Shown here one piece after another: positions 34,655-44,832 of a stretch of 64,000 bases of DNA. The notes below the pieces were generated by a model, which worked only from the letters and a program-made list of their open reading frames with translations, was not told the origin of the DNA and searched no databases. Every line of letters starts with the position of its first letter. Position 1 is the first letter of the stretch. The stretch is from contig NZ_JACJRT010000002.1 in the NCBI RefSeq assembly GCF_014697415.1, positions 22,824 through 86,823 on the forward strand. Reading direction: 5' to 3'. Both the position numbers and the translations under genes were made by a program. Source of the stretch: Cyanobium sp. FACHB-13342 (GTDB taxonomy: Bacteria > Cyanobacteriota > Cyanobacteriia > PCC-6307 > Cyanobiaceae).

Positions 34655-34933
34655 ATGCAGAGCCCATTCGGCGATTGGTTGCCCGAGGTGGTGGTGTTCC
34701 ATCCCACCCGCTTTGAGGAGGCCGAGTGGATCGTGCACCACGTGCGCGAGCGCAAGACGGTGGTGGTGCATGCCGGCGCGATGGAGCCCAGGGAGGCCCA
34801 GCGCCTGATCGATTTCGTGGCCGGCGGTGTCAGCGCCATCGACGGTCAGGCGGAGTGCCTCGATCCGCTCACCTTTGTCTTCGTGCCGGAGATCGTGGCC
34901 CTGCGGCGCGATCCAGGGGAGCCCCCCTCCTAG
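34655..34933 (+). CDS. Single-domain SepF-like protein
   Basis: This is a 92-residue protein consisting of one SepF/DUF552 domain: EVVVFHPTRFEEAEWIVHHV, KTVVVHAGAMEPREAQRLID then FVAGGVSAIDGQAECLD, and VFVPEI. SepF dimerises through this fold and anchors FtsZ to the membrane. The usual N-terminal amphipathic membrane helix and the linker are absent here. It may thus be a paralog with another role rather than the main cell-division SepF. ATG at 34655 is supported by AGGG just upstream. The desaturase start lies 25 bases after it. Confidence 0.65.
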   Translation: MQSPFGDWLPEVVVFHPTRFEEAEWIVHHVRERKTVVVHAGAMEPREAQRLIDFVAGGVSAIDGQAECLDPLTFVFVPEIVALRRDPGEPPS

Positions 34934-34958
34934 GGTTGGCGATCACCCGGGAGTGGGC

Positions 34959-35810
34959 TTGGTTCCCCGTTTGCGTCGCGTCCTGTACTCCTGCGGGCCC
35001 GTTCTGATCGTTGCCAGTCACCTGGGCTGCCTGCTGCTGTTCTGGACCGGGCTGGGGATTGGGGCCGCCCTCTGGGCCCTGGCCCTCTACCTGCTGCGGA
35101 TGCTGGCCACCACGGCCATCTATCACCGGCTGATCACCCACACCAGCTATCGGGCGCCCCGCCCCGTGGCCTGGATTGGGGCCGCCGTGGCGGCCTCGGC
35201 GGGCCAGATGGGCCCCAGCTGGTGGAAGGCCCACCACCTGGCCCACCACCGCCATGTGGACACCGCCGCCGATCCCCACACCCCCCTGGCTCCTTCCGCC
35301 GGCTGGCGAGGGCTGTGGCGTTCCCAGGCGGGCTGGTTGCTCAGTTCCAGCTTCTTTCCGGCCACTCTGCCCGCCGATGTGGAGGCCGATCCGGTGCTGC
35401 GCCTGATCGACCGGCTGCACTTCGTTCCGGTGTTGCTTCTGGCGGGCCTGTCGTGGCAACTGGGCGGTTGGCCCTGGCTAGCGGCCTTTTGCTTGAGCAC
35501 CACCCTGTTGTTCCACGGCGTGGCCAGCGTCAATTCCCTGGCCCACTTGCTGGGGGATCAGCCCTTTGCCACCGGAGACGCCAGCCGCAACAACCTGTTT
35601 GTGGCGCTGATCACCCTGGGCGAGGGCTGGCACAACCTCCACCACGCCTTCCAGGCCTCCGTGCGCCAGGGCATCACCCTGGAGGCTGGACGCCCACGGC
35701 TGCTGGTGGATCCCACCTACCGCTTCATCCGACTGCTCGAACGCTGTGGCTGGGCCTGGGATTTGCGGGTTCCGAGCGATCGTGCCCTGTTGGCCCGGGC
35801 CGCCGATTGA
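34959..35810 (+). CDS. Membrane fatty-acid desaturase (acyl-CoA/acyl-lipid delta-9 type)
   Basis: This is a 283-residue di-iron desaturase. The three histidine boxes are HRLITH (residues 56-61), HHLAHHRHVD (92-101) and HNLHHAF (from 225), with four membrane helices between. Box spacing matches the delta-9 (DesC/stearoyl-CoA) group. No ATG fits; TTG at 34959 has GGGAG a few bases upstream, and GTG at 34953 is an alternative. Its position beside glycosyltransferases suggests membrane lipid work, but this is inference. It ends convergently 36 bases from a small gene on the other strand. Confidence 0.8.
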   Translation: MVPRLRRVLYSCGPVLIVASHLGCLLLFWTGLGIGAALWALALYLLRMLATTAIYHRLITHTSYRAPRPVAWIGAAVAASAGQMGPSWWKAHHLAHHRHVDTAADPHTPLAPSAGWRGLWRSQAGWLLSSSFFPATLPADVEADPVLRLIDRLHFVPVLLLAGLSWQLGGWPWLAAFCLSTTLLFHGVASVNSLAHLLGDQPFATGDASRNNLFVALITLGEGWHNLHHAFQASVRQGITLEAGRPRLLVDPTYRFIRLLERCGWAWDLRVPSDRALLARAAD

Positions 35811-35846
35811 GCGCCGCTGGCCAGCAGCCGCAGGCTGGGTTGCGGG

Positions 35847-36062
35847 CTAGATCGCTCCAGCCACCAGGCTGAGCTGCAGCCAGCATCCGCCTGGCGCCAG
35901 TTTCTCCACAACCACGGTCTGGAGCCGGTCGTGCGCCACCAGATGCGCAAACGTTTCGGCGTCGTCCCGGGTGCTGAACCGCGCGGATTGCACCTGCAAG
36001 GGCACGCTTTGCTCCCGTTCGACGGCAGCGCGGACCCGATAACGACCAGAGGGATCAGCCAT
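35847..36062 (-). CDS. Small conserved hypothetical protein, 71 residues
   Basis: From ATG at 36062 the protein reads MADPSGRYRVRAAVEREQSV then PLQVQSARFSTRDDAETFAH. It has a beta-beta-alpha-beta pattern, ending VVVEKLAPGGCWLQLSLVAG. The RYRV...RFSTRDDAETFA layout is like short cyanobacterial proteins that resemble SPOR-type or DUF repeats; I cannot name a family. No signal peptide is present. It is transcribed alone, downstream of nothing obvious, and may be read from its own promoter in the gap after the glycosyltransferase. Confidence 0.5.
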   Translation of the reverse strand: MADPSGRYRVRAAVEREQSVPLQVQSARFSTRDDAETFAHLVAHDRLQTVVVEKLAPGGCWLQLSLVAGAI

Positions 36063-36137
36063 GGCTGAATTCTGCAGCCAATTTCTGGGAATCGCGCCGC
36101 CCTTCAGGGTTTCAGAGAATTTGTTGGAGGGGGCACT

Positions 36138-37229
36138 TCAGCGGGTCGGAACCTGCCGGCCCTTCCAGGTGATGGCCCCCCGCTCCAGGTTGAGGATGGC
36201 CAGCACAAACACCCCCAGGAAAAACAGCACCGGCACCGGAAAGATCAGATTGATCCAGCCAAAGCTGCCCACTCGGCGCGTGATCACCAGCAGTTGCAGG
36301 GCATAGCCCCCATAGAGCACCAGGTTGGGCATCAGGGCAGGGCTGCCCACCATGGGCCAGTGCAGCAGCGCCGCAGGCAGGCACCAGGCCGCCCAGAACA
36401 GGCCCGACAGCCACAGCAACACCGCCAGCATCCGGGGCCAGCGCACCTCGCCGGCGGCGGTGGCGAAGTTCTTGTCGAACCCCACCACCATGTCGCCCAG
36501 GCCCCCTGGGTACATCCGGTAGGCCAGGCTGCCGTGGCCGATGAAGGCGCTCACCGGCAGGCCGGCGGCCTCGTAGCGGTGGGCCAGAAACCAGTCCTCC
36601 ACCACCTTGTCAGCCACGGAGGCGTGGCCGCCAATCCGCTCGTAATCGCTGCGGCTGGTGGCCATCGCCGGACCGAAGGCCACCCCCACCCCTGCCCCCA
36701 GGGGCACCGCCATCAGTCCCACCAGGTTGAACAGCACCGAGAGCTGTTCGTAGGGCTGCTCGGTGCGGTGGAAGGGTTGCACCGACACGAGGCCGCCCTG
36801 CCGCTGCTGGTTGGCCACCAGCTGGGCCAGGAACGTCGGCCCGGGTTCCGTGTCGGCATCGAGAAAAACCAGCAGGTCGCCCTGGCTGTGGTCGGCCCCC
36901 TGCTGCAGGGCCCAGGTTTTGCCACACCAGCCCACCGGCAGCGGTGCTGCGGGCAGCACGGTGACCCCGGCGGCCTGGGCCAGGCTGGCGGTGGCATCGC
37001 TGGAGTGGTCGTCGATCACGATCACCTCCAGGGGTTGGAGGCTCTGGCGGGCCAGGGCCTCCAACAGCTGGGGCAGGGTGAGGGCCTCATTGCGGGCGGG
37101 AATGAGCACCGACACCCGCGGTTGCCCCTGGGGCGTGAGTTCGGGCAGGGCCGGCATGCGCAGGCACAGTAACCAGCCCAGCAGCCAGCGCACCAGCAGG
37201 GAAACGGCCAGGAGATCGGGGGGGGGCAT
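36138..37229 (-). CDS. Membrane GT2 glycosyltransferase (CrtQ-like), second copy
   Basis: This is a 363-residue GT2 enzyme. It opens with a membrane segment (DLLAVSLLVRWLLGWLLCL), then RVSVLIPARNEALTLPQLLE, EVIVIDDHSSDATASLAQ, the DxD in LLVFLDADTEPG, and GGHASVADKVVEDWFLAHRY. The C-terminus has three or more hydrophobic helices. It is similar in order and motifs to the enzyme at 33457, including GW.GK..A between the two nucleotide motifs. The 4,4'-diaponeurosporenoate glucosyltransferase group is a close relative by pattern. ATG at 37229; the hydrolase gene ends 19 bases upstream, so the two form an operon. Confidence 0.78.
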   Translation of the reverse strand: MPPPDLLAVSLLVRWLLGWLLCLRMPALPELTPQGQPRVSVLIPARNEALTLPQLLEALARQSLQPLEVIVIDDHSSDATASLAQAAGVTVLPAAPLPVGWCGKTWALQQGADHSQGDLLVFLDADTEPGPTFLAQLVANQQRQGGLVSVQPFHRTEQPYEQLSVLFNLVGLMAVPLGAGVGVAFGPAMATSRSDYERIGGHASVADKVVEDWFLAHRYEAAGLPVSAFIGHGSLAYRMYPGGLGDMVVGFDKNFATAAGEVRWPRMLAVLLWLSGLFWAAWCLPAALLHWPMVGSPALMPNLVLYGGYALQLLVITRRVGSFGWINLIFPVPVLFFLGVFVLAILNLERGAITWKGRQVPTR

Positions 37230-37248
37230 GGGGCTCAGGCTGGCTGGC

Positions 37249-37845
37249 TCATGGGCGCAGCAGCTCGCTCACGAGGGCCTCGAGGGCGGCCGGATGGCGC
37301 ATCAGTTGCTGGTGGGTGAGCACGGGCAACGCCTGGCGTGGCCCCACGGGCAGCACGGCGCGCCAGCCGGGCCACACCATCAGGTCGGGGGTGCAGAAGA
37401 AACTGGAACAGTCCACATCCCGCAGGGCGTCAACGTTTTCATTGAGCTGGCGCAGCAGGGGGCTGCCCAGTTTCATGTCGGCGATGCCGGCCAACAGCCA
37501 CCGGGGCCAGGGTTGGGCGGTAAGGGTGCCCTGCTGGGGGCTGCCCACGCTGATGAACCGGCGGGTGCGGCGATGGCCCCCCGCCAGTTGGATCCAGGTG
37601 CGCCCGACCAGTCCCCCCATCGAGAAGCCGAGCAGGTCGATCGGGGTGTCGGGGCCGAAGGCTGCCCCAATCTCCTGGCCGAGCTGGTCGGCCAGAGCCC
37701 TGATGGGGGTGGTGCCCAGGCCATGGGGGAGGTGGGGGATCAACAGGGGCCCGCGGCGCTCAGCCAACATCTGCTGGAGGCGACGAAACAGGCGCGGGGT
37801 GTCCCACAGCCCGTGCACCAGCACCAGAGGGGGAGGGCTTGCCAT
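37249..37845 (-). CDS. Alpha/beta hydrolase (lipase/esterase-like)
   Basis: This is a 198-residue cytoplasmic hydrolase. It starts with the oxyanion strand LVLVHGLWDTPRLFRRL. The nucleophile elbow is GFSMGG with the serine near residue 95, then GRTWIQLAGG, SVGSPQQGTL and a late His in VLTHQQLMRHP. The size and the HGLWD...GFSMGG spacing are like short lipase/PGAP1-like proteins of cyanobacteria. The substrate is unknown; a lipid ester would fit the neighbouring desaturase and glycosyltransferase, but that is inference. ATG at 37845. Confidence 0.75.
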   Translation of the reverse strand: MASPPPLVLVHGLWDTPRLFRRLQQMLAERRGPLLIPHLPHGLGTTPIRALADQLGQEIGAAFGPDTPIDLLGFSMGGLVGRTWIQLAGGHRRTRRFISVGSPQQGTLTAQPWPRWLLAGIADMKLGSPLLRQLNENVDALRDVDCSSFFCTPDLMVWPGWRAVLPVGPRQALPVLTHQQLMRHPAALEALVSELLRP

Positions 37846-37878
37846 GGCTCCAGGCTAGGTAGCCCAGCGGTGCCCATT

Positions 37879-37904
37879 AAAAAACCGCCCCCGTGGGGGC
37901 GGTT
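37879..37904 (-). terminator. Rho-independent terminator of the RNA-binding protein gene
   Basis: AACCGCCCCC (37883-37892) and GGGGGCGGTT (37895-37904) form a near-perfect 10-bp stem. On the minus strand it is followed by a run of T (complement of 37884-37879). It lies 27 bases after the rbp stop. Confidence 0.85.
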
Positions 37905-37930
37905 GGAATTGGCCAAGGGCCTGGGGAGCT

Positions 37931-38281
37931 TCAGTAGCGGCTGCCGCCACCGCCGTAACCGCCGCCACCACCGCCACCGCCGTAGCCACCGCCGCCACCG
38001 CCGAAATCGCGACGGCCGCCGCCACCACCACCACCGCTGCCGCGGGGCTCAGCTTTGTTGACGCGGATGGCGCGACCCATCCACTCAACATCCTGAAGAT
38101 CTTCGATGGCTTTGGATTCCTCGGCCTCGCTGGCCATCTCAACAAAGGCGAAACCGCGCTTGCGGCCGGTGTCGCGATCAAGGGGAAGGCTGCACTTGCT
38201 CACCTGCCCGTATTGGCTGAACAGGTGCTGGACATCTTCCGCTTCTGCATCGAAGGAAAGATTGCCGACGTAAATGGTCAT
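37931..38281 (-). CDS. rbp: RNA-binding protein, RRM with glycine-rich tail
   Basis: This is a 116-residue protein. A single RRM spans residues 1-82 with RNP2 as IYVGNLSF and RNP1 as KRGFAFVEM, both aromatic positions kept. The tail from about 84 is made of Gly with a few Arg, Tyr and Ser (repeats such as GGGGYGGGG). Cyanobacterial Rbp proteins of this form are cold- or stress-linked and bind mRNA or poly(U); RbpA1/Rbp1 are the named relatives. The low-complexity DNA in this part is simply the glycine tail. It is followed by a strong terminator. Confidence 0.9.
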   Translation of the reverse strand: MTIYVGNLSFDAEAEDVQHLFSQYGQVSKCSLPLDRDTGRKRGFAFVEMASEAEESKAIEDLQDVEWMGRAIRVNKAEPRGSGGGGGGGRRDFGGGGGGYGGGGGGGGYGGGGSRY

Positions 38282-38440
38282 GAACTCAGAAACTATGAAT
38301 CGATCCTTCGACGGCCCAAGAGAAAGTGGTCAGCTCGCTAGAGAGAAATCTTTGAATCACCCATCACCCTACAGGTTGGATGGCGCGGCCTGATCGGCAA
38401 ACTCTGGCTAGGGATAGGGGGTTCCACGCTCCGCCGTGCC

Positions 38441-38605
38441 ATGTCGAAATCCCAGCTCAACGCCTTCATGGTCAAAGTGGATGGCGATGCCGCCCTCAAG
38501 GCCCGGGTGGATGCGGCAGCCAGCGTGGATGCCATCGTGGCGATTGCCCTGGAACAGGGCCATGTCTTCTCGCCAGCGTCCTGGAGCCGTTCGCAACGGG
38601 CCTGA
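38441..38605 (+). CDS. Tiny Nif11-like peptide, 54 residues
   Basis: From ATG 38441 to TGA 38605 the peptide reads MSKSQLNAFMVKVDGDAALK then ARVDAAASVDAIVAIALEQG and ends ASWSRSQRA. The pattern (S..QL.AF..KV..D..L...V.AA....AIVAIA...G) is the Nif11 / N11P leader type known from prochlorosin-like precursors of marine picocyanobacteria. The usual leader end with GG/GA and a Cys-rich core is missing, so this is either a stand-alone Nif11 peptide or a truncated leader. The gene ends 7 bases from the next gene, which converges on it. Confidence 0.6.
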   Translation: MSKSQLNAFMVKVDGDAALKARVDAAASVDAIVAIALEQGHVFSPASWSRSQRA

Positions 38606-38612
38606 GGCCTGA

Positions 38613-39014
38613 TCAGCTCCAGGCGCTGAAGGTCACCGGCTCGTATTTGGCAATGCTGACCCGCCAACCCCGCAGGGCCAGCTGTCGCAGTTCGGCCTGC
38701 AGGCTGGCCGTGTCCGCCCCGCCGATCCAGTTGGCCTTGAGCAGCGGCAGCCGTTCGCTGATCAGCTCGAGGGGAATCTCCAGCAGCAGGAGGCTGTCCT
38801 CGCCGGCGGCCCGCTGGATGGGCCCCTCGTCGCTGCGTTGCCACAGCCGCAGCAGCAGCTCCAAGGCCAGGGCCCGCCCCTCTTCGCCCGGATCCGTGGC
38901 TGCGTCGGCCTCGGTGGTTTCGAGGGGCTTGCGGGACTTGCCATTGAGGGGCAGCAGCCGCTTGCCGTTCAGCTCAACCAGCGCCAGGGCCACCAGATAG
39001 GGAGCATCAGCCAT
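38613..39014 (-). CDS. Conserved hypothetical protein, 133 residues
   Basis: Starting at ATG 39014 (MADAPYLVALALVELNGKRL), the protein has a hydrophobic beta strand, a Thr/Asp/Glu-rich loop (ETTEADAATDPGEEG), a helix (RALALELLLRLWQRSD), and a C-terminal section DSLLLLEIPLELISERLPLL with GWRVSIAKYEPVTF at the end. No membrane segment is predicted. I do not recognise a family. Codon use and compact ends argue that it is real. An eight-residue extension from 39038 is possible but has no better ribosome site. Confidence 0.5.
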   Translation of the reverse strand: MADAPYLVALALVELNGKRLLPLNGKSRKPLETTEADAATDPGEEGRALALELLLRLWQRSDEGPIQRAAGEDSLLLLEIPLELISERLPLLKANWIGGADTASLQAELRQLALRGWRVSIAKYEPVTFSAWS

Positions 39015-39192
39015 TGAAACCTCGGCGAACCGCCACACCTTGGCGAAAGGTGCATCTCCGGTGTGGAAATTGACACGGAACGATTGCAGTGTCGGGATTC
39101 ATGACGGCTGCTTATCTTTTTTGAGCGTGACTTGGCTTGTAAGCCCCCAAGATTCGGGATTTGGGAGCTAAGTTCGCCGTTGTTCGCGAGCG

Positions 39193-39207
39193 ACTCCGTT
39201 CGGGAGT
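39193..39207 (+). promoter_or_regulatory. Hairpin covering the ribosome site of the CP12-like gene
   Basis: ACTCC (39193-39197) pairs with GGAGT (39203-39207) across GTTCG. The right arm holds the only Shine-Dalgarno-like GGGAG before the ATG at 39217, so the ribosome site may be masked. The 202-base gap 39015-39216 holds nothing else I can name. Confidence 0.35.
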
Positions 39208-39216
39208 TCCCCTGTC

Positions 39217-39435
39217 ATGTCCAGTATCGCTGCCCAGTTGGAGACCTACCGCTCGGCCTTGGCGGAAGCCACGGCACGGGGCGACCAGGCCGTGGCCCGG
39301 AAGATCGAGCAGCAGATCAAGGATCTGGAGGAATTCCAGGTTCGGCACCCCGAAGAAACCGAGGCCCCCACACCCTTTGAGGTGTTCTGCGACCTCAATC
39401 CCTCCGACGTCAATTGCCTCGTCTATGACGACTGA
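39217..39435 (+). CDS. CP12-tail-like small protein, 72 residues
   Basis: The C-terminal 18 residues, EVFCDLNPSDVNCLVYDD, follow the C-terminal CP12 pattern (YC.DNP....C..Y.D), where two Cys eight residues apart form a redox loop that binds GAPDH. The N-terminal half is a charged helix (AQLETYRSALAEATARGDQA then VARKIEQQIKDLEEFQ) and does not contain the N-terminal CP12 Cys pair or the central AWD.VEEL core. It may thus be a truncated or hybrid CP12, or a protein with another partner. ATG 39217 has GGGAG upstream inside a small hairpin. Confidence 0.6.
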   Translation: MSSIAAQLETYRSALAEATARGDQAVARKIEQQIKDLEEFQVRHPEETEAPTPFEVFCDLNPSDVNCLVYDD

Positions 39436-39477
39436 TTGAGATCAATTGTCCCCATTCGGGGGTAGACGGGGGTGGCC

Positions 39478-40611
39478 TCAATTCGCCATGACATCCACGC
39501 TTTTGATGGCGGGACCCAGAAGTTGGGTGAATGCATCCAGTTGCTTTTGGCTTCCCATCACCACCAGCATTTGGCCCGGTGCCAGTCGGGTGTCGCCCCC
39601 AGGGTTGGCGATCAGTGAGGGGCCTTCGCTGTTGGAGCGGGTGCCGCGATATAGACGCGGCTCCAGACCATCCTTGGACTTGGGCGGAACGATCGCCAGC
39701 ACCAGGGCTCCTGAGCGGGCGCCGAGTTGGAGTTCGGCCAGGGAAGCCCCATTGAGGGAGCCCAGGTCGGCGGGATTGCTGCTGAGCAGAAACTCCTCGA
39801 CCTCGCAGTCCGAGCCCACCAACAGATCCATGAAGGTCACGGCCAACGGGCGTAGGGCCGTGGCGGCCATGGCCCGGCCCCCACTCACATAGGGGCTCAC
39901 CACCTGATCGGCCCCCGCGAGACGGAGCTTGCGCTCGGCTTCCTCGCTGTCGGAGCGGGCGATCAGGCGGCAGTTGGGGGCCATGCCCCGGGCGCTGAGC
40001 ACCACGTAGAGGTTGGAGGCGTTGTTGGGCAGGGCGGCCACCAGCGCCCGGCAGCGATGGATGCCCGCTTCCACCAGGGTCTCATCGAGGGTGGCATCCG
40101 CCATCAGCACGGCAAGTCCCCGCTCCTCGGCAGCTTCCCGCCGCTCCCCATCCATCTCCACCACCAGCAAGGGAACGTTTTCTCGGGTGAGTTGTTCGGC
40201 GATTTCGCGGCCGATGCGGCCGTAGCCGCACAGAATCACGTGGTTGTGCATGGTGAAGAGCCAGCGGCGGAAGCGCCGCTCGCGCAGGCGCCGGAAGTAT
40301 CCGGATTCAGAGAGGCCCAGCACCCCCTGGATGCTGATCTGCACCACCACCAGGCCGCCCAGGATCAGCAGGGTGGTGACCAGCCGCCCCCCGGCGCTGA
40401 GGATCTGGGTGTGGCCATCGCTGAACCCCAGGGTGCTGAGGGTGATCAGCACCATCCAGTAGCAGTCGCCCCAGTCCCAGCCTTCGCTGAGCCGGTAGCC
40501 GAAGGCGCCGGCATTGACCAGCAGGGCGAGGGCCAGGGGCGCCCTCCAGGGCTTGCGGTTGCGCGTGGAGGGGGGTCGTCGGGGCCTGAAGCCCCAGAAA
40601 CGCTTGGCCAT
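39478..40611 (-). CDS. K+ channel protein, 2TM plus RCK domains, atypical filter
   Basis: This is a 377-residue protein. The first helix (about residues 25-40) and the second (LVTTLLILGGLVVVQISIQG) flank a pore loop with TLSTLGFSDGHT, where TVGYGD would be expected. A Rossmann RCK domain follows (NHVILCGYGRIGREIAEQLT, DATLDETLVEAGI, ALPNNASNLYVVLSARGM), then a TrkA-C-like part ending LAPGQMLVVMGSQKQL. The architecture is MthK/Kch-like, but selectivity may differ. It is divergent from chlN with 152 bases between. Confidence 0.8.
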   Translation of the reverse strand: MAKRFWGFRPRRPPSTRNRKPWRAPLALALLVNAGAFGYRLSEGWDWGDCYWMVLITLSTLGFSDGHTQILSAGGRLVTTLLILGGLVVVQISIQGVLGLSESGYFRRLRERRFRRWLFTMHNHVILCGYGRIGREIAEQLTRENVPLLVVEMDGERREAAEERGLAVLMADATLDETLVEAGIHRCRALVAALPNNASNLYVVLSARGMAPNCRLIARSDSEEAERKLRLAGADQVVSPYVSGGRAMAATALRPLAVTFMDLLVGSDCEVEEFLLSSNPADLGSLNGASLAELQLGARSGALVLAIVPPKSKDGLEPRLYRGTRSNSEGPSLIANPGGDTRLAPGQMLVVMGSQKQLDAFTQLLGPAIKSVDVMAN

Positions 40612-40613
40612 GA

Positions 40614-42041
<1,428 letters not shown>

Positions 42042-42082
42042 GCGCTTCGCTCCTCTCCTGATCCCCCGCTGGCTCTCTCCCG

Positions 42083-43693
42083 ATGGAACTCACCCTCTGG
42101 ACCTACGAAGGCCCACCCCACGTGGGCGCCATGCGCATCGCCACGTCGATGGAGGGGGTGCACTACGTGCTGCATGCCCCCCAAGGCGACACCTACGCCG
42201 ATCTGCTGTTCACGATGATCGAGCGGCGTGACCGCCGTCCGCCCGTCACCTACACCACCTTCCAGGCCCGCGACCTGGGCGGCGACACCGCCGAGTTGGT
42301 GAAGCGTTCGATCAGCGAAGCGGTGGCCCGCTTCCAGCCGGAGGCCCTGCTGGTGGGCGAGAGCTGCACCGCCGAATTGATCCAGGACCAGCCGGGTTCC
42401 CTGGCGGGGGGCATGGATCTGGGGGGCATTCCGGTGGTGAGCCTGGAGTTGCCGGCCTACTCCAAGAAGGAAAACTGGGGCGCCGCCGAAACCCTCTACC
42501 AACTGGTGCGGGGCCTGCTGAAGGCCCAACTGCCCGCGCCCGGTTTCGAGAAGCCTTCCCCCAGGCGCTGGCAGCAGGAGGGCCGGCGGCCCCGGGTGAA
42601 TCTGCTGGGCCCCAGTTTGCTGGGCTTCCGCTGCCGCGACGATGTGCGCGAGATCACCCGTCTGCTGGATGGGCACGGCATCGACGTGGCCGTGGTGGCG
42701 CCCCTGGGGGCCAGGCCGGCCGACCTGATGCGCATTCCCAGCGCGGATGCCAACGTCTGCCTCTATCCGGAGGTGGCAGGGTCGCTGTGCAGCTGGCTGG
42801 AGCGCAGCTTCGGCATGGCCACCGTGCGCACGGTGCCGATCGGCATCGGTGCCACCACCGCCTTCCTGGAGGAGATCTGCGGCCTGCTGGGCCTGGAGCC
42901 CCCGGCCGCCGGCGAGGCGGACCGGCGCTCGCGCCTGCCCTGGTATTCCCGCTCGGTGGACTCCACCTACCTCACCGGCAAGCGGGTGTTCATCTTTGGC
43001 GATGCCACCCACGCCATCGCCGCGGCCCGGATCGCCAGCCAGGAGCTGGGGTTCAAGGTGGTGGGCCTGGGCACCTACAGCCGCGAGCTGGCCCGGGAGG
43101 TGCGGGCCGTGGCCCAGGAGCTGGGCCTGGAAGCCCTGATCAGCGACGACTACCTCGCCGTCGAGGCGGCCATGGCGGAGGCGGCCCCGGAGCTGGTGCT
43201 CGGCACCCAGATGGAGCGCCACAGCGCCAAACGGCTGGGCATTCCCTGTGCCGTCATCAGCACCCCCCTGCACGTGCAGGATGTGCCGGCCCGCACCTCG
43301 CCCCAGATGGGCTGGGAGGGCGCCAACGTGATCTTCGACACCTGGGTGCACCCCTTGATGATGGGGCTGGAGGAACACCTGATTGGCATGTTCCGCCACG
43401 ATTTCGAATTCGTAGACGGGCACCTCAGCCACTTGGAGGGGGCCAGTGCCCCCACCAAGCCCGCGGAGGCCGACCCAACCGATGGCCAAGCGGCGGCGGC
43501 CCCGCTGGCCACTGCGCTTCCCGGCAACGGCACCCTGGTGTGGAGCCCGGATGGGGAGGCCGAACTGGCCAAGATTCCCTTCTTCGTGCGGGGCAAGGTG
43601 CGCAAGAACACCGAGGCCTATGCCCGGGAGCGGGGGCTGGCCCTGATCGACAGCGAAGCCCTGTATGAGGCGAAGGCCCACTTCAGCTCTTAA
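42083..43693 (+). CDS. chlB: Light-independent protochlorophyllide reductase subunit B
   Basis: This is a 536-residue partner of ChlN; together they form the catalytic heterotetramer. It opens [20 protein letters not shown], the universal ChlB start. The cluster-ligand region is [18 protein letters not shown], with further motifs [50 protein letters not shown] and [20 protein letters not shown]. The C-terminal domain ([20 protein letters not shown], then RERGL) is the flexible tail that covers the substrate. It is full length. It lies downstream of chlN in the same transcript and ends at a hairpin. Confidence 0.96.
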   Translation: MELTLWTYEGPPHVGAMRIATSMEGVHYVLHAPQGDTYADLLFTMIERRDRRPPVTYTTFQARDLGGDTAELVKRSISEAVARFQPEALLVGESCTAELIQDQPGSLAGGMDLGGIPVVSLELPAYSKKENWGAAETLYQLVRGLLKAQLPAPGFEKPSPRRWQQEGRRPRVNLLGPSLLGFRCRDDVREITRLLDGHGIDVAVVAPLGARPADLMRIPSADANVCLYPEVAGSLCSWLERSFGMATVRTVPIGIGATTAFLEEICGLLGLEPPAAGEADRRSRLPWYSRSVDSTYLTGKRVFIFGDATHAIAAARIASQELGFKVVGLGTYSRELAREVRAVAQELGLEALISDDYLAVEAAMAEAAPELVLGTQMERHSAKRLGIPCAVISTPLHVQDVPARTSPQMGWEGANVIFDTWVHPLMMGLEEHLIGMFRHDFEFVDGHLSHLEGASAPTKPAEADPTDGQAAAAPLATALPGNGTLVWSPDGEAELAKIPFFVRGKVRKNTEAYARERGLALIDSEALYEAKAHFSS

Positions 43694-43704
43694 ATCATTT
43701 CGAA

Positions 43705-43757
43705 TCGCCCCAATCTCAGCCGGGAGCTCTGCCGGGGGACGGCTGGGGCGAGCTTGT
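43705..43757 (+). terminator. Probable terminator after chlB
   Basis: TCGCCCCA (43705-43712) pairs with TGGGGCGA (43744-43751), with an inner CCGG..CCGG element in the long loop, and TTGTTTT follows. It separates chlN-chlB from chlL. The remaining 160 bases before chlL contain a TCATGC/GCATGA inverted pair (43773-43778, 43795-43800) and should hold the chlL promoter. Confidence 0.55.
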
Positions 43758-43800
43758 TTTAGGTACTTTCACTCATGCATCTGTGTGTGGATCCGCATGA

Positions 43801-44814
<1,014 letters not shown>

Positions 44815-44832
44815 CCGACCACGGAGGTGGCG

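Noticed and set aside
37931..38035. Glycine/CCGCC repeat that looks like a tandem DNA repeat
   Set aside because: It is the coding sequence of the glycine-rich tail of the RNA-binding protein, not a separate repeat element.
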